Positions 1 through 9,800 of a DNA stretch of 64,000 bases are shown piece after piece. Position 1 is the stretch's first letter, and every line of letters begins with the position of its first letter. Both the position numbers and the translations under genes were made by a program. Under the pieces are notes generated by a model. That model did no database searches and was not told the origin of the DNA. It was given only the letters and a program-made list of their open reading frames with translations. Source of the DNA: Flavobacterium aestivum (lineage in GTDB: Bacteria > Bacteroidota > Bacteroidia > Flavobacteriales > Flavobacteriaceae); contig NZ_CP113977.2 in NCBI RefSeq assembly GCF_026870175.2, positions 1,860,001 to 1,924,000 of the forward strand, read 5' to 3'.

Positions 1-31
1 CTTTTGCGCCTTTGAAATTAACAAGTTATTT

Positions 32-535
32 GTGCTTAAAAATAAAATAAACCCCCACGTTGTAATTAACATCTTATTAATTAGTTTGTTAATTGTTTTT
101 TCTGTTCTCTTTTTCTTTAAATCGGATAAGGAAGTAGTTTATGTAGATAATGCTAAGTTATTTGATGGTTTTGTAATGACCAAAGAAATGAAGCGAGTTG
201 GAGAAAAAGAATTCAATTCCAGAAAATTAGTTTTAGATAATTTGTATGCCAAATTACAGGCTTCTACAATTTCTGCTACGGAAAAAAAAATATTGATGCA
301 ACAATTCATTCAAGGAAAGAGTGAATTAGAACAGTTCAATCAAGTTTTTGCATCTGAACAAACCGAAAAAATTTGGTCAAGAATAAAAAGTTATACTACT
401 GAATTTTCAAAAGAAAAAAAATACCAATTAGTTATCGGTTCTAATAACAAACAAACAGTTTTGTTTGCTGACGAAAAAATTGACGTTACGAATGAACTTC
501 TTACTTATCTAAATAAAAAGTATGAAGGTCTTTAA
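32..535 (+). CDS. OmpH/Skp-like periplasmic protein (possibly 5'-incomplete)
   Basis: The 167-aa protein has an N-terminal hydrophobic segment (residues about 11-29), a short beta-like stretch (VVYVDNAKLFDGF) and then a charged, probably helical region. This matches the OmpH/Skp layout, in which a small beta core carries long helices that hold unfolded outer-membrane proteins in the periplasm. The GTG at position 32 is the first usable start I see, but the frame stays open to the window edge, so the true start could lie outside. It ends inside the start of the next lipoprotein gene (14-nt overlap), which suggests one operon with the toxin-associated genes downstream. A chaperone role for the large exported proteins is inference. 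Confidence 0.55.
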   Translation: MLKNKINPHVVINILLISLLIVFSVLFFFKSDKEVVYVDNAKLFDGFVMTKEMKRVGEKEFNSRKLVLDNLYAKLQASTISATEKKILMQQFIQGKSELEQFNQVFASEQTEKIWSRIKSYTTEFSKEKKYQLVIGSNNKQTVLFADEKIDVTNELLTYLNKKYEGL

Positions 536-1124
536 TAAGTTAGTTTTTATTTTTTTTATTTTTCTTCTTGCTTCTTGTAAAAAAGACCCAAAAAATGGTC
601 AACTAGATTCTGAAATTAGAGATCGATATTTTAATCTTGAAAAAATCGGTTGGAAATCCCGTTCCTATACACAAGTTATAGATGATATTGGTTTTACAGC
701 AACCGAAGTTCCAATTCAATATTATTTATTGAAGGATTTAGGGAACGAAAACCTTAAACAGGTCGATTCTCTTTATGAAGAAAATAAAACGGAGCGCGTC
801 ATAGAATTTACATTTCAGCAAGATGAAGAGAAAGATTTACTAGCCCAAAATTTTACGGGAATGGATTATACTGCAGCTGTAAAATACATGTCTTTTGGGC
901 TTGATAAAGACTTTTATGTAGTGACTTCAAAAAAAGATACCATTCAGTGTTCCGGTGTAAATTTTGAGCGCAATTACAAAATTGCTCCTTTTCAAAAAGT
1001 ACTGCTGTTTTTCTCTGGAATAGATCCCAACGATAAAATACAATTAATTTACAATGATTACCTTTTTAGAAAGGGAACATTAAAATTTAAATTCAAAGAT
1101 CCTTTTACCCCTATAGCTTTATGA
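522..1124 (+). CDS. Putative lipoprotein
   Basis: The 200-aa product begins with a lipoprotein signal: a hydrophobic run ending in LLASCKK, with the lipobox cysteine at about residue 19. The mature part is charged, has no family I recognise, and includes an aromatic-rich C-terminus. It overlaps the upstream OmpH-like gene, and its stop overlaps the start of the 1900-aa YD-type protein by 4 nt (ATGA). Translation of the three genes is therefore probably coupled. It may be an envelope accessory to the giant secreted proteins; that is inferred from position only. Confidence 0.6.
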   Translation: MKVFNKLVFIFFIFLLASCKKDPKNGQLDSEIRDRYFNLEKIGWKSRSYTQVIDDIGFTATEVPIQYYLLKDLGNENLKQVDSLYEENKTERVIEFTFQQDEEKDLLAQNFTGMDYTAAVKYMSFGLDKDFYVVTSKKDTIQCSGVNFERNYKIAPFQKVLLFFSGIDPNDKIQLIYNDYLFRKGTLKFKFKDPFTPIAL

Positions 1125-4100
1125 TTCAACAAGTAAAAAAAAGTAAGTTTAAGAAAATAGTGGCTATTTATTTAGCAATGATGATTCTATTAGAAACTTT
1201 TCAGCCTATGCAAATTTATGCATTGACAGGAGGTCCATCGCAGCCAGAGTTTCAATCATTCACACCAATAGGAACCTCAGATATGGTAGATTTGTCTAGT
1301 GGTGATTTAAATTACAACATTCCTATTATGGATGTAGGTGGGTATCCTTTGAACCTAGCCTATAATTCTGGAGTAAATATGGATCAAGAAGCTTCATGGG
1401 TAGGATTGGGATGGGATCTTAATGTTGGTCAAATTTCTAGACAGCTTAGAGGATTACCTGATGATTTTGATGGAGATGAAATGATTTATGAGAATAGCAT
1501 GAAACCTAATGTAACTGTTGGAGCTAACGTTAATACATTTCTTACTGCTTTTGGTGCAAAAGAAGAAAATGGCCCTAGTCTAAAAGTTGAAAATGGGATA
1601 GGGATTAAGTATAATAATTATGATGGATTAGGGGTATCTGTAAATGGAGGGTTAGACTTTCAGATAAATGAAAATCTTTCGGTTGGTATGAATCTTGAAT
1701 CTTCTTCTTCAGAAGGTGTTTCTGTTTCTCCAAATATTTCGTGTTCTAAAAAAATCGGAAGTTTAGGTAATACTGATGTTAATCTAGGACTCAATGCAGG
1801 AGTAAGTTATAATAGTAGAAAAGGTGTTGAAAGTGTAACTCTAGGGGCTAATGTTGCTACTAAATCTTATCAAGATGATAATAAAGCAAAAATGGGTAAG
1901 ATTACTCATTTCAATGAAGGTGGTTCTGGTTCAATATCTTATATAGATGCTTCTTTTACACCAACAAAACGTGTGGGTATGGTGTCATCTAATATTATGT
2001 TTAATGCGAATATTCAATTTGAATTTTGGGGTATTGAACCAGGTTTAAAATTTTCTGGCTATAGATCGGCTCAAGGAATCAAAGAATCTGAAAAGCACAA
2101 GGTAGAAAAAGCATATGGTTTTGAAAATACCTATAATGCAGGTAAATCTGCAGTTTTAGATTTTAATAGAGAAAAAGACAGAACATTCAATAAAAATACT
2201 ACTTCATTACCCATCACCAATAATACCTATGATATTTATAGTATTCAAGGACAGGGGGTTTCAGGAATGTATCGCCCTTATAAATCGCAAGTAGGGTATG
2301 TTTATGATAATGAGACCAATGATGATAGTGAAGGAAGTTCTTTGGGGCTTGAAATAGGTGCCGGAGGAGGTTTTCATATAGGTGGGAATGTGTCTGTTAC
2401 AGTAGGTGATAGTTATAGTAAGGTATGGGAAAAAAATAACCCAGCTTTAGGAAGGTTTAAAGAGAAAAAAAATAATAAGCCGAATTATGAAAAAGTTTTT
2501 TTCAAAAACATTGGAGGCTTTCATACAGATAAAGAATTAAGTTTATTTAATGCTCAATTAGGAGGATATGATCCAATAGCGCTTAAAATTGTTGGAGATG
2601 GATTTGACACCAAAACAAGTTCGAATTATTCTACGAATAAAGCAGCTATTGATAACACAGATCAGATAGCTAGAAAAGAAAGATTATCCAGAAATCAATC
2701 TATTGATAAATTGACTAAAGCCGAAGCTGAAAAATTTGGATTTACCAAACAGTTTAGTGAGTATGCAAGGAATAATCATACTGCCGAGATAAGAATTACC
2801 AAAGAAGGAGGAGAGCGCTATATTTATGGTAGAGCTGCTTATAATGTTGTTAAAAAAGAAACAACATTTGATATAAGTAACATACAGAATCAATATGAAA
2901 AAGTTGAATCCGGATTAGTGAGTTATAATCCTGGTATTGATAATTCTGCAAAAAATGCTAGAGATGGAGATCGATACTTTAATAGAGTGACCACTCCAGC
3001 CTATGCACACACTTATTTATTAACCTCGGTTTTATCATCAGATTATCAGGATTTAAGAGGTGATGGACCTTCAGATGATGATTTGGGAACCTATACTAAA
3101 TTTGAATATGAAAATAAATCAGCAGATAAAGATCATGTTTATAAATGGAGAGTACCGTATAAGAAAAATAAAGCCAATTTTGATGAAGGATTGCGTTCTA
3201 GTAAAAAAGATAATAAAGGGAATTATCTATATGGAGAAAAAGAGTTGTTATATATTAAAAAGATAGTAACTAAAACTCACATTGCTATTTTTCATCTTTC
3301 AGAAAGAAATGATGGGTATGGAGTAGAAGATGAAAATGGAGGTTATGGAGAAGTTGGAGTTCCTAATGATTCTAAAATGTATAAGCTAGATAGTATTTCA
3401 TTGTATTCTAAACCGGAATATTTAGCCAAAGGAGATCATGCCACTCCAATAAAAGTGGCTCATTTTGAATATAATTATAAATTATGCCAAGGGGTTGATA
3501 ATAATATAAATACGATTAACAAAGTAAATGTAGGGGAACAAGGTAAGTTAACACTTAGTAAAGTTTATTTTACCTATAAAAATTCGAACATGGGGAAATT
3601 TACGCCTTATGTTTTTAACTATGCTCCAGAAAAAACAGTAAAGAAGCTAGAAGATGATACAATTAATAATCCTCGTTATGATATAAAAGCTTATGATGTT
3701 TGGGGGAATTACAAACCTGTTGACACAAATAGTGGTCTTGCAACTACAGATGCATTATCAAATGCAGAATATCCTTTCGTTGATCAAAAAGATAAAATAA
3801 AAGTTGTTAACCCGGAAGATATAATAAAAGCCGATCAATATGCTTCTGCTTGGTTGTTAAAATCTATTCGTTTGCCATCGGGAGGTGTTATGGAATTAAA
3901 TTATGAGTCCGATGATTATGCCAAGGTACAGAATAAGGATGCCATGCAGATGTTTAAAGTTGTGGGTAGTGGAACTAAAGATGGGCTTACCGCTGCAAAT
4001 ATTAATGATAGTAATGTTAGGGGAATAAAGGATTTAGGTGATTATATCTATATTGAATTGGATCATAAAATTGATGAAAATGTTTCAATTGGTGACTCAT

Positions 4101-6823
4101 CAATTCCAAAAAATTTTTATAATAAATACTTGAAATCTATAGTAGAACATGGTGATCTTCTTTATTTTAGATTTTTACTTAATATGGTAAATCCAAATCC
4201 TAAACCAGGTATTGTTACTACTGATAGATACGATTACGTTACAGGTTATACTACAATTAATAAAGATTTGAGCAAATATGCTTTTAATGAAATTAATGGT
4301 AAGCAATATGTAGCAATACCTCTTGAAAAAATTAAAAGAGGTGATGGTACTCACTCTTCAGATATGGTGAATCCTATCATAAAAGCAGGTTGGAATTTTG
4401 GTAGACATAATCTGAATAGACTTGTTTATGGTGATGATGTTGAAAAAGATATTTCTGATTTGGATGGTATTGTAAAAGAACTTGTTAAAAGTTTTTCCGG
4501 GCTCCTTGAAATTTTTAAAAGCCCAAATACTATTTTAATTAAAACTGGAATTGCCAGTAAATTTATAACGGGTAAATCGTGGATAAGATTATGCCAGCCA
4601 GATGCCAAAAAAAGGGGGGGAGGTAGTAGAGTTAAAGTTATTAGTATTCATGATCAATGGAATGTAATGACAGATCATACTAGTGATGAGGTTTATAAGC
4701 AATCTTATGGACAACAATATGCATATAATACAGTTGATTCAAACGGAAATCCTACTGAAAAATCTTCAGGAGTTGCAACTTATGAGCCTTTGGGATGTAA
4801 GGAGAATCCATTTGTAAAACCATTCTATGATGTTAATAAACCGGATTTATTGCTAGGGCCAGATACTGATAATTATGTAGAAGAACCTTTAGGAGAATCT
4901 TTTTTTCCTTCTCCAAAAGTTACGTATAGTAGAGTAACGGTTAGTAATTTACCTAGGGGAAATACTGAAAGCCCGTTATTTGTGAAAAAACATGCCACAG
5001 GTTCGGTTGTAACAGAATTTTATACGGCTAATGATTTTCCAACATTAGTAGATCGAACAATATTGTCTGGAGGGCACAAATCATCTACTGCTTTAGCTAG
5101 TATTATTGGTTTAAATGTTAGAAACCATATTACTTTATCACAAGGATATTCTATTCATACTAATGATATGGATGGTAAAATGAAAAGCCAACGAGTATAT
5201 GGTGAAGGACAAACAAAAGCAATATCTGGAGTAGATTATAATTATAAAACTCTTGTAGATAGAAAAGACAGAAACCTTGAATTACTAGATAATACAGTAC
5301 AAACAGTAGATTCTAAAGGAAATATAGCTTCTAAACTGGTAGGTGTAGACTATGATGTAATCAACGACTTTAGAGAGAGTAATACTACAAGTACAACTAG
5401 TGGACTAGCGATGAATGTTGCAACTTTACCTTTTACTATTATTGTTGTAGTGGTTCCATTACCAATCCCTATTTTTTCTAAACACGAAAGTCAAATACGT
5501 ACTGCAGTTACTACAAAGGTAATTCATACATCAGCTATTCTTTCTGAAAAAATTGCTTATGACTTAGGATCAAAAGTATCTACCAAGAACTTAGCTTGGG
5601 ATGCTGAGACTGGAGACGTATTGTTAACAGAGACTGTAAACGAATACAATGATAAATATTTTAACTTTAATTTTCCTGCTTATTGGAGTTATGACGGAAT
5701 GAGCCAAGCTGCCAAAAACATTGGGCTCGAATGGAATGTTTCTAAAATAGGTAACAATCAGTATCAGTTAGCAGGTAATAATAAGCCTTCTGATTATTTA
5801 ATAAATGGTGATGAAGTTTGGCTAAGCGGAATGGCTAAGGATGGAGAAACTGAAAATGCTCTTAATGCTTGGGTGGTAAAAGTAAATGATTTCAATTTTC
5901 AGCTAATTGATTCAAGAGGACTATTAGTAAAAGAAAATGTTATAAATGCAGGGACAATAAAAATTATTCGTTCAGGACATCGTAACATGCAAATGGCTTC
6001 TATGGCAAGTGTAACCTCTATGAGAAATCCTTTGTATAATTATGATAGTAATAATAAAATAATTGGAGTAAAAAATAATATTGGCGGAAATCCTTTTTTA
6101 TCTTCATCAGCAAGTGATAGAATAGTGAATGCTTCAGCAATTGAATATAATAATATATGGCCTTCACAATGTGAATGTAATTTGCCGAAAATGATTTTTG
6201 CAAATGGGGAATTGGAATATGAATACGAAAGGAATAATAGTTCAGATGATCAAGATGATATTATAAAACGTTCGTATAATCCGTATCTCTATAATATACT
6301 AGGAAACTGGAGAGCCAATAAATCCTATGCGTATCTAACAGGAAGAAACTATACAATAGATCCCACACCTAGAAAAACAGGATATTTTGCTGATTTTTCA
6401 CCGTTTTATGTGTTAACAGATGGCAAATGGGGTATAACTACTGGAAGTGAATTCAAAAAATGGACTTTTGCCTCTCAGGTTACACAATACAATCCTTATG
6501 GGCAGGAAGTAGAAAATAAAGATGCTTTAAATAGATACTCTTCGGCTTTGTATGGATACAATAATCGTTTTCCGGTGGCTGTAGCTTCAAATACTAAATA
6601 CAGCGAGTTGGCTTCAGATGGTTTTGAGGATTACGATTTATCAAACTGTGGTACTACTTCTCATTTTGATTTTCAAGGACAACTCAAAGTAAATGAGATA
6701 AGTATCTCTACAAAACAATCTCACACAGGAAGAAAAAGTTTAAAAATAGAACCAAGTAAAAAAGCAGTAGTTAAAAAACAAGTTGTTTCGTGTACTACAG
6801 CTGGTGTTAACGGAAAACGATAA
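1121..6823 (+). CDS. Giant SpvB/YD-type secreted protein
   Basis: The 1900-aa protein starts with a long N-terminal hydrophobic signal segment (residues about 12-35). Next comes SDMVDLSSGDLNYNIPIMDVGGYPL, followed by GVNMDQEASWVGLGWDLN; this opening (no toxin domain follows it) is typical of Bacteroidetes proteins encoded beside RHS/YD-repeat polymorphic toxins and resembles the SpvB/TcdB N-terminal fold. The middle is beta-rich and full of YN/YD-type motifs. The end (DGFEDYD, then HTGRKSLKIEPSKKA) resembles a carbohydrate-binding-type cap. The start overlaps the lipoprotein stop. It has no C-terminal toxin tip, so it is more likely a structural or delivery partner of the RHS protein. An A7G7 homopolymer lies at 4607-4620. 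Confidence 0.7.
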   Translation: MIQQVKKSKFKKIVAIYLAMMILLETFQPMQIYALTGGPSQPEFQSFTPIGTSDMVDLSSGDLNYNIPIMDVGGYPLNLAYNSGVNMDQEASWVGLGWDLNVGQISRQLRGLPDDFDGDEMIYENSMKPNVTVGANVNTFLTAFGAKEENGPSLKVENGIGIKYNNYDGLGVSVNGGLDFQINENLSVGMNLESSSSEGVSVSPNISCSKKIGSLGNTDVNLGLNAGVSYNSRKGVESVTLGANVATKSYQDDNKAKMGKITHFNEGGSGSISYIDASFTPTKRVGMVSSNIMFNANIQFEFWGIEPGLKFSGYRSAQGIKESEKHKVEKAYGFENTYNAGKSAVLDFNREKDRTFNKNTTSLPITNNTYDIYSIQGQGVSGMYRPYKSQVGYVYDNETNDDSEGSSLGLEIGAGGGFHIGGNVSVTVGDSYSKVWEKNNPALGRFKEKKNNKPNYEKVFFKNIGGFHTDKELSLFNAQLGGYDPIALKIVGDGFDTKTSSNYSTNKAAIDNTDQIARKERLSRNQSIDKLTKAEAEKFGFTKQFSEYARNNHTAEIRITKEGGERYIYGRAAYNVVKKETTFDISNIQNQYEKVESGLVSYNPGIDNSAKNARDGDRYFNRVTTPAYAHTYLLTSVLSSDYQDLRGDGPSDDDLGTYTKFEYENKSADKDHVYKWRVPYKKNKANFDEGLRSSKKDNKGNYLYGEKELLYIKKIVTKTHIAIFHLSERNDGYGVEDENGGYGEVGVPNDSKMYKLDSISLYSKPEYLAKGDHATPIKVAHFEYNYKLCQGVDNNINTINKVNVGEQGKLTLSKVYFTYKNSNMGKFTPYVFNYAPEKTVKKLEDDTINNPRYDIKAYDVWGNYKPVDTNSGLATTDALSNAEYPFVDQKDKIKVVNPEDIIKADQYASAWLLKSIRLPSGGVMELNYESDDYAKVQNKDAMQMFKVVGSGTKDGLTAANINDSNVRGIKDLGDYIYIELDHKIDENVSIGDSSIPKNFYNKYLKSIVEHGDLLYFRFLLNMVNPNPKPGIVTTDRYDYVTGYTTINKDLSKYAFNEINGKQYVAIPLEKIKRGDGTHSSDMVNPIIKAGWNFGRHNLNRLVYGDDVEKDISDLDGIVKELVKSFSGLLEIFKSPNTILIKTGIASKFITGKSWIRLCQPDAKKRGGGSRVKVISIHDQWNVMTDHTSDEVYKQSYGQQYAYNTVDSNGNPTEKSSGVATYEPLGCKENPFVKPFYDVNKPDLLLGPDTDNYVEEPLGESFFPSPKVTYSRVTVSNLPRGNTESPLFVKKHATGSVVTEFYTANDFPTLVDRTILSGGHKSSTALASIIGLNVRNHITLSQGYSIHTNDMDGKMKSQRVYGEGQTKAISGVDYNYKTLVDRKDRNLELLDNTVQTVDSKGNIASKLVGVDYDVINDFRESNTTSTTSGLAMNVATLPFTIIVVVVPLPIPIFSKHESQIRTAVTTKVIHTSAILSEKIAYDLGSKVSTKNLAWDAETGDVLLTETVNEYNDKYFNFNFPAYWSYDGMSQAAKNIGLEWNVSKIGNNQYQLAGNNKPSDYLINGDEVWLSGMAKDGETENALNAWVVKVNDFNFQLIDSRGLLVKENVINAGTIKIIRSGHRNMQMASMASVTSMRNPLYNYDSNNKIIGVKNNIGGNPFLSSSASDRIVNASAIEYNNIWPSQCECNLPKMIFANGELEYEYERNNSSDDQDDIIKRSYNPYLYNILGNWRANKSYAYLTGRNYTIDPTPRKTGYFADFSPFYVLTDGKWGITTGSEFKKWTFASQVTQYNPYGQEVENKDALNRYSSALYGYNNRFPVAVASNTKYSELASDGFEDYDLSNCGTTSHFDFQGQLKVNEISISTKQSHTGRKSLKIEPSKKAVVKKQVVSCTTAGVNGKR

Positions 6824-6833
6824 TAATATCAAA

Positions 6834-9800
6834 ATGAAATTATCTCATACATTAGTTTATAGTATTTTAAGTTTTTTTATATCTACAGTTGCATTTTCTC
6901 AAGATCAGAGTAATACAAAGAAAGGTACAGGAACCGTTTCGACAAATGGAGCATCAGGGTGTACCAATCCAGTTCTCCCAGCAATAAGTGGCGGTTCTTC
7001 ATCAGTTTGTGTTGGTGGAATTACACCATATTTTAATCATTCCAATAGTAATGGTGTTTGGTCAATTGTTAATGGATCAGGAACTGCTACTATATACACA
7101 CCAGGCATGAGTGGGAAGAGTACTTCTAGCTTGAATTTGAATGGTGCTATAGGCGGCGGCGGCGGAGGTGGTGGCGGCGGTGAGCCTACAGGGCCATCAA
7201 GTGTGCAAGTGAAAGGATTAACACCTGGACAAGTTCAGGTTAAATATACAGTTCCAGCATCAGGACTTTATTGTGCTGGTAGTGTTACTCAATATTTAAT
7301 GGTTAATGCCATTCCAGTAGTAAGTATAACAGGACCAAATGCAATTTGTGTCAATGCAACAACACAATTATCTCCAACTACAGGAGGCACTTGGACGAGT
7401 AGTAATCCAGCAGTAGCCACGGTAAGTAATACCGGTATGGTAACGGGAGTTACTGCAGGAACAGCAACCTTTACCTTTACAGCAACGGGTGGTTGCACAT
7501 CATTGGCAACACCAGCAGTAACGGTTAATGCTAGTCCAGCAGTAAGTATAATAGGAAATACCACTGTGTGTCTTGGTTCTTCAACACAATTTTCAAGCTC
7601 AACACCGGGAGGTAGTTGGAGTCTTATGCCTAGTGACAGGGAAAAAGCAACAGTAAACAGTACTACAGGTATTTTTACAGGGATATTGGCTGGTTCAGTT
7701 CTACTATACTATTCAGGTAATGCTAATAATGGCTGTTCCTTCAATGTATCTACGCCTATTACCATAAATGCTGCGGGAGTATTGTCCCCAATAGCAGGAT
7801 CTTCCACGGTATGTGTGGGGTCCACAACACAATTTTTAAATACAACGTCAGGAGGTATTTGGTTAGTAAATGATAGTAGTAAAGCAACAATAAACAGCAG
7901 TACTGGTATTCTTACAGGTGTGTCGGCAGGTTCAGTTGAAGTTACATATAGAGTTAACACTAATGGTTGTTCTTCAACAGTATCTAAGTTAGTAACGGTT
8001 AATGCTAGTCCAGCAGTAAGTATAGTAGGAAATACCACGGTATGCGTTGGTTCTACAGCACAATTTTCAAGCGCTACATCAGGAGGTACTTGGAGTGTTC
8101 CTCCTAATGATAGGGAAAGAGCAATAGTAAGCAGTACTACAGGTAGCCTTACAGGAATATTGGCTGGTTCAGTTCAACTATACTATTCAGGTAATGCTAA
8201 TGGCTGTCCCTTCAATGTATCTACGCCTATTACTATAAAAGATGCCGGACCATCATTGTCCCCAATAGCAGGATCTTCTACGGTATGTGTGGGTTCTACG
8301 GCACAATTTTCAAATACAATATCAGGAGGTATTTGGTCAGTAAATGATAGTAGTAAAGCAACAATAAACAGTAGTACAGGTATTCTTACAGGTGTGTTGG
8401 CAGATCCAGCTCCAGTTGAAGTTACATATAGAGTTACTACTAATGGTTGTTCATTAACGGTATCTAAGTCTGTTACGGTTGATGTTAGACCAGCTGTAAG
8501 CATAACAGGAGCAAACACTATTTGTGTCAATGCAACAACACAATTATCTGCCATAACAGGTGGGACTTGGGCAAGTAGTAATCCAGCTGTAGCTACGGTA
8601 AACAATGCCGGTGTGGTAACAGGGGTTACTGCCGGAACGGCAACTTTTACCTTCACAGCAACAAATGGTTGTACATCATCGGCAACACCAGCAATAGCGG
8701 TAAATGCTTTACCTTCGGTAAGTATTACAGAATCAAATACAATCTGTATTAATACAACAACACAATTGTCTCCAACTACAGGAGGCACATGGACAAGCAG
8801 TAATCCAGCTGTAGCGACGGTAAGCAATGCGGGTATGGTAACAGGAGTTACTGCCGGAACGGCAACTTTTATCTTCACAGCAACGGGTGGTTGTGCATCA
8901 TTAGCGACATCCGGAGTGACGGTTAATACTACTCCAATAGTGAGTATAACAGGACCAAACGCAATTTGTATCAATACTACAACACAATTATCCCCATCAG
9001 GAGGAGGGACATGGGTAAGTAGTAATCCAGCTATAGCCACGGTAAGTAATGTGGGTGTGGTAACAGGAGTTTCGGTTGGGACGGCTACTTTTACCTTTAC
9101 TGGAGCAGGAGGATGTATCTCATTACCAACTTCTGCTGTAACAGTTAATACTAGTCCAACGATAAGCGCAATAACTGGTGGTGCTACTAAGGTATGTATT
9201 GGGGCAACAACACAATTTGCTAATATTACATTAGGTGGTGTTTGGTCTATTACAAATGGAACAGGTAGTGCCACTATTGATAGTACTGGTTTAGTAACTG
9301 CTCTATCCTCAGGAACTGTACAGGTAAACTATATGGTAGACAATGGTACTTGCAAAAGTTATGCAACCCCTCAAGAAATTACAATTAGCCCTGCAACAAC
9401 TGGGGCCAAAATAGATGGACCTGATACTGCTTTTATTGGCAGTAGTTATAAAAGAGAATATAGAGGTTATCCATTAGGTGGTACATGGTCTGTAAGGAAT
9501 GCATCAGGTACAGCAACTATACAAATGCTTATGGGAGGGACACAAAATAATGAATATCTCGGAATGTTAAACGCTAGTACTAGAGGTACTGTAAAAGTAA
9601 TCTATACTTATAATGATCCTTGTGGTTCCGTTATTTCTTTAGAAAAAGAGGTAACTATTTTAGAGTCTTGTACATTAAACAATCCTAACTCTTTAATTGT
9701 AAAAGGGCTGTATGAAAAATTACTGTCGCATTTGTATGATAGAGTTAGAAGAGGAGACACTAATGCCCAGATTAATGGCAGTACACCAGCAGAGTTGATT

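Noticed and set aside
6783..6833. Longer start for the Ig-repeat protein
   Set aside because: It overlaps the upstream gene and hides the clear signal peptide that begins at 6834.
7289..9274. Long minus-strand open frames opposite the Ig-repeat gene
   Set aside because: They are shadows created by the repeats and show no promoter or domain; the plus strand has the signal peptide and Ig motifs.
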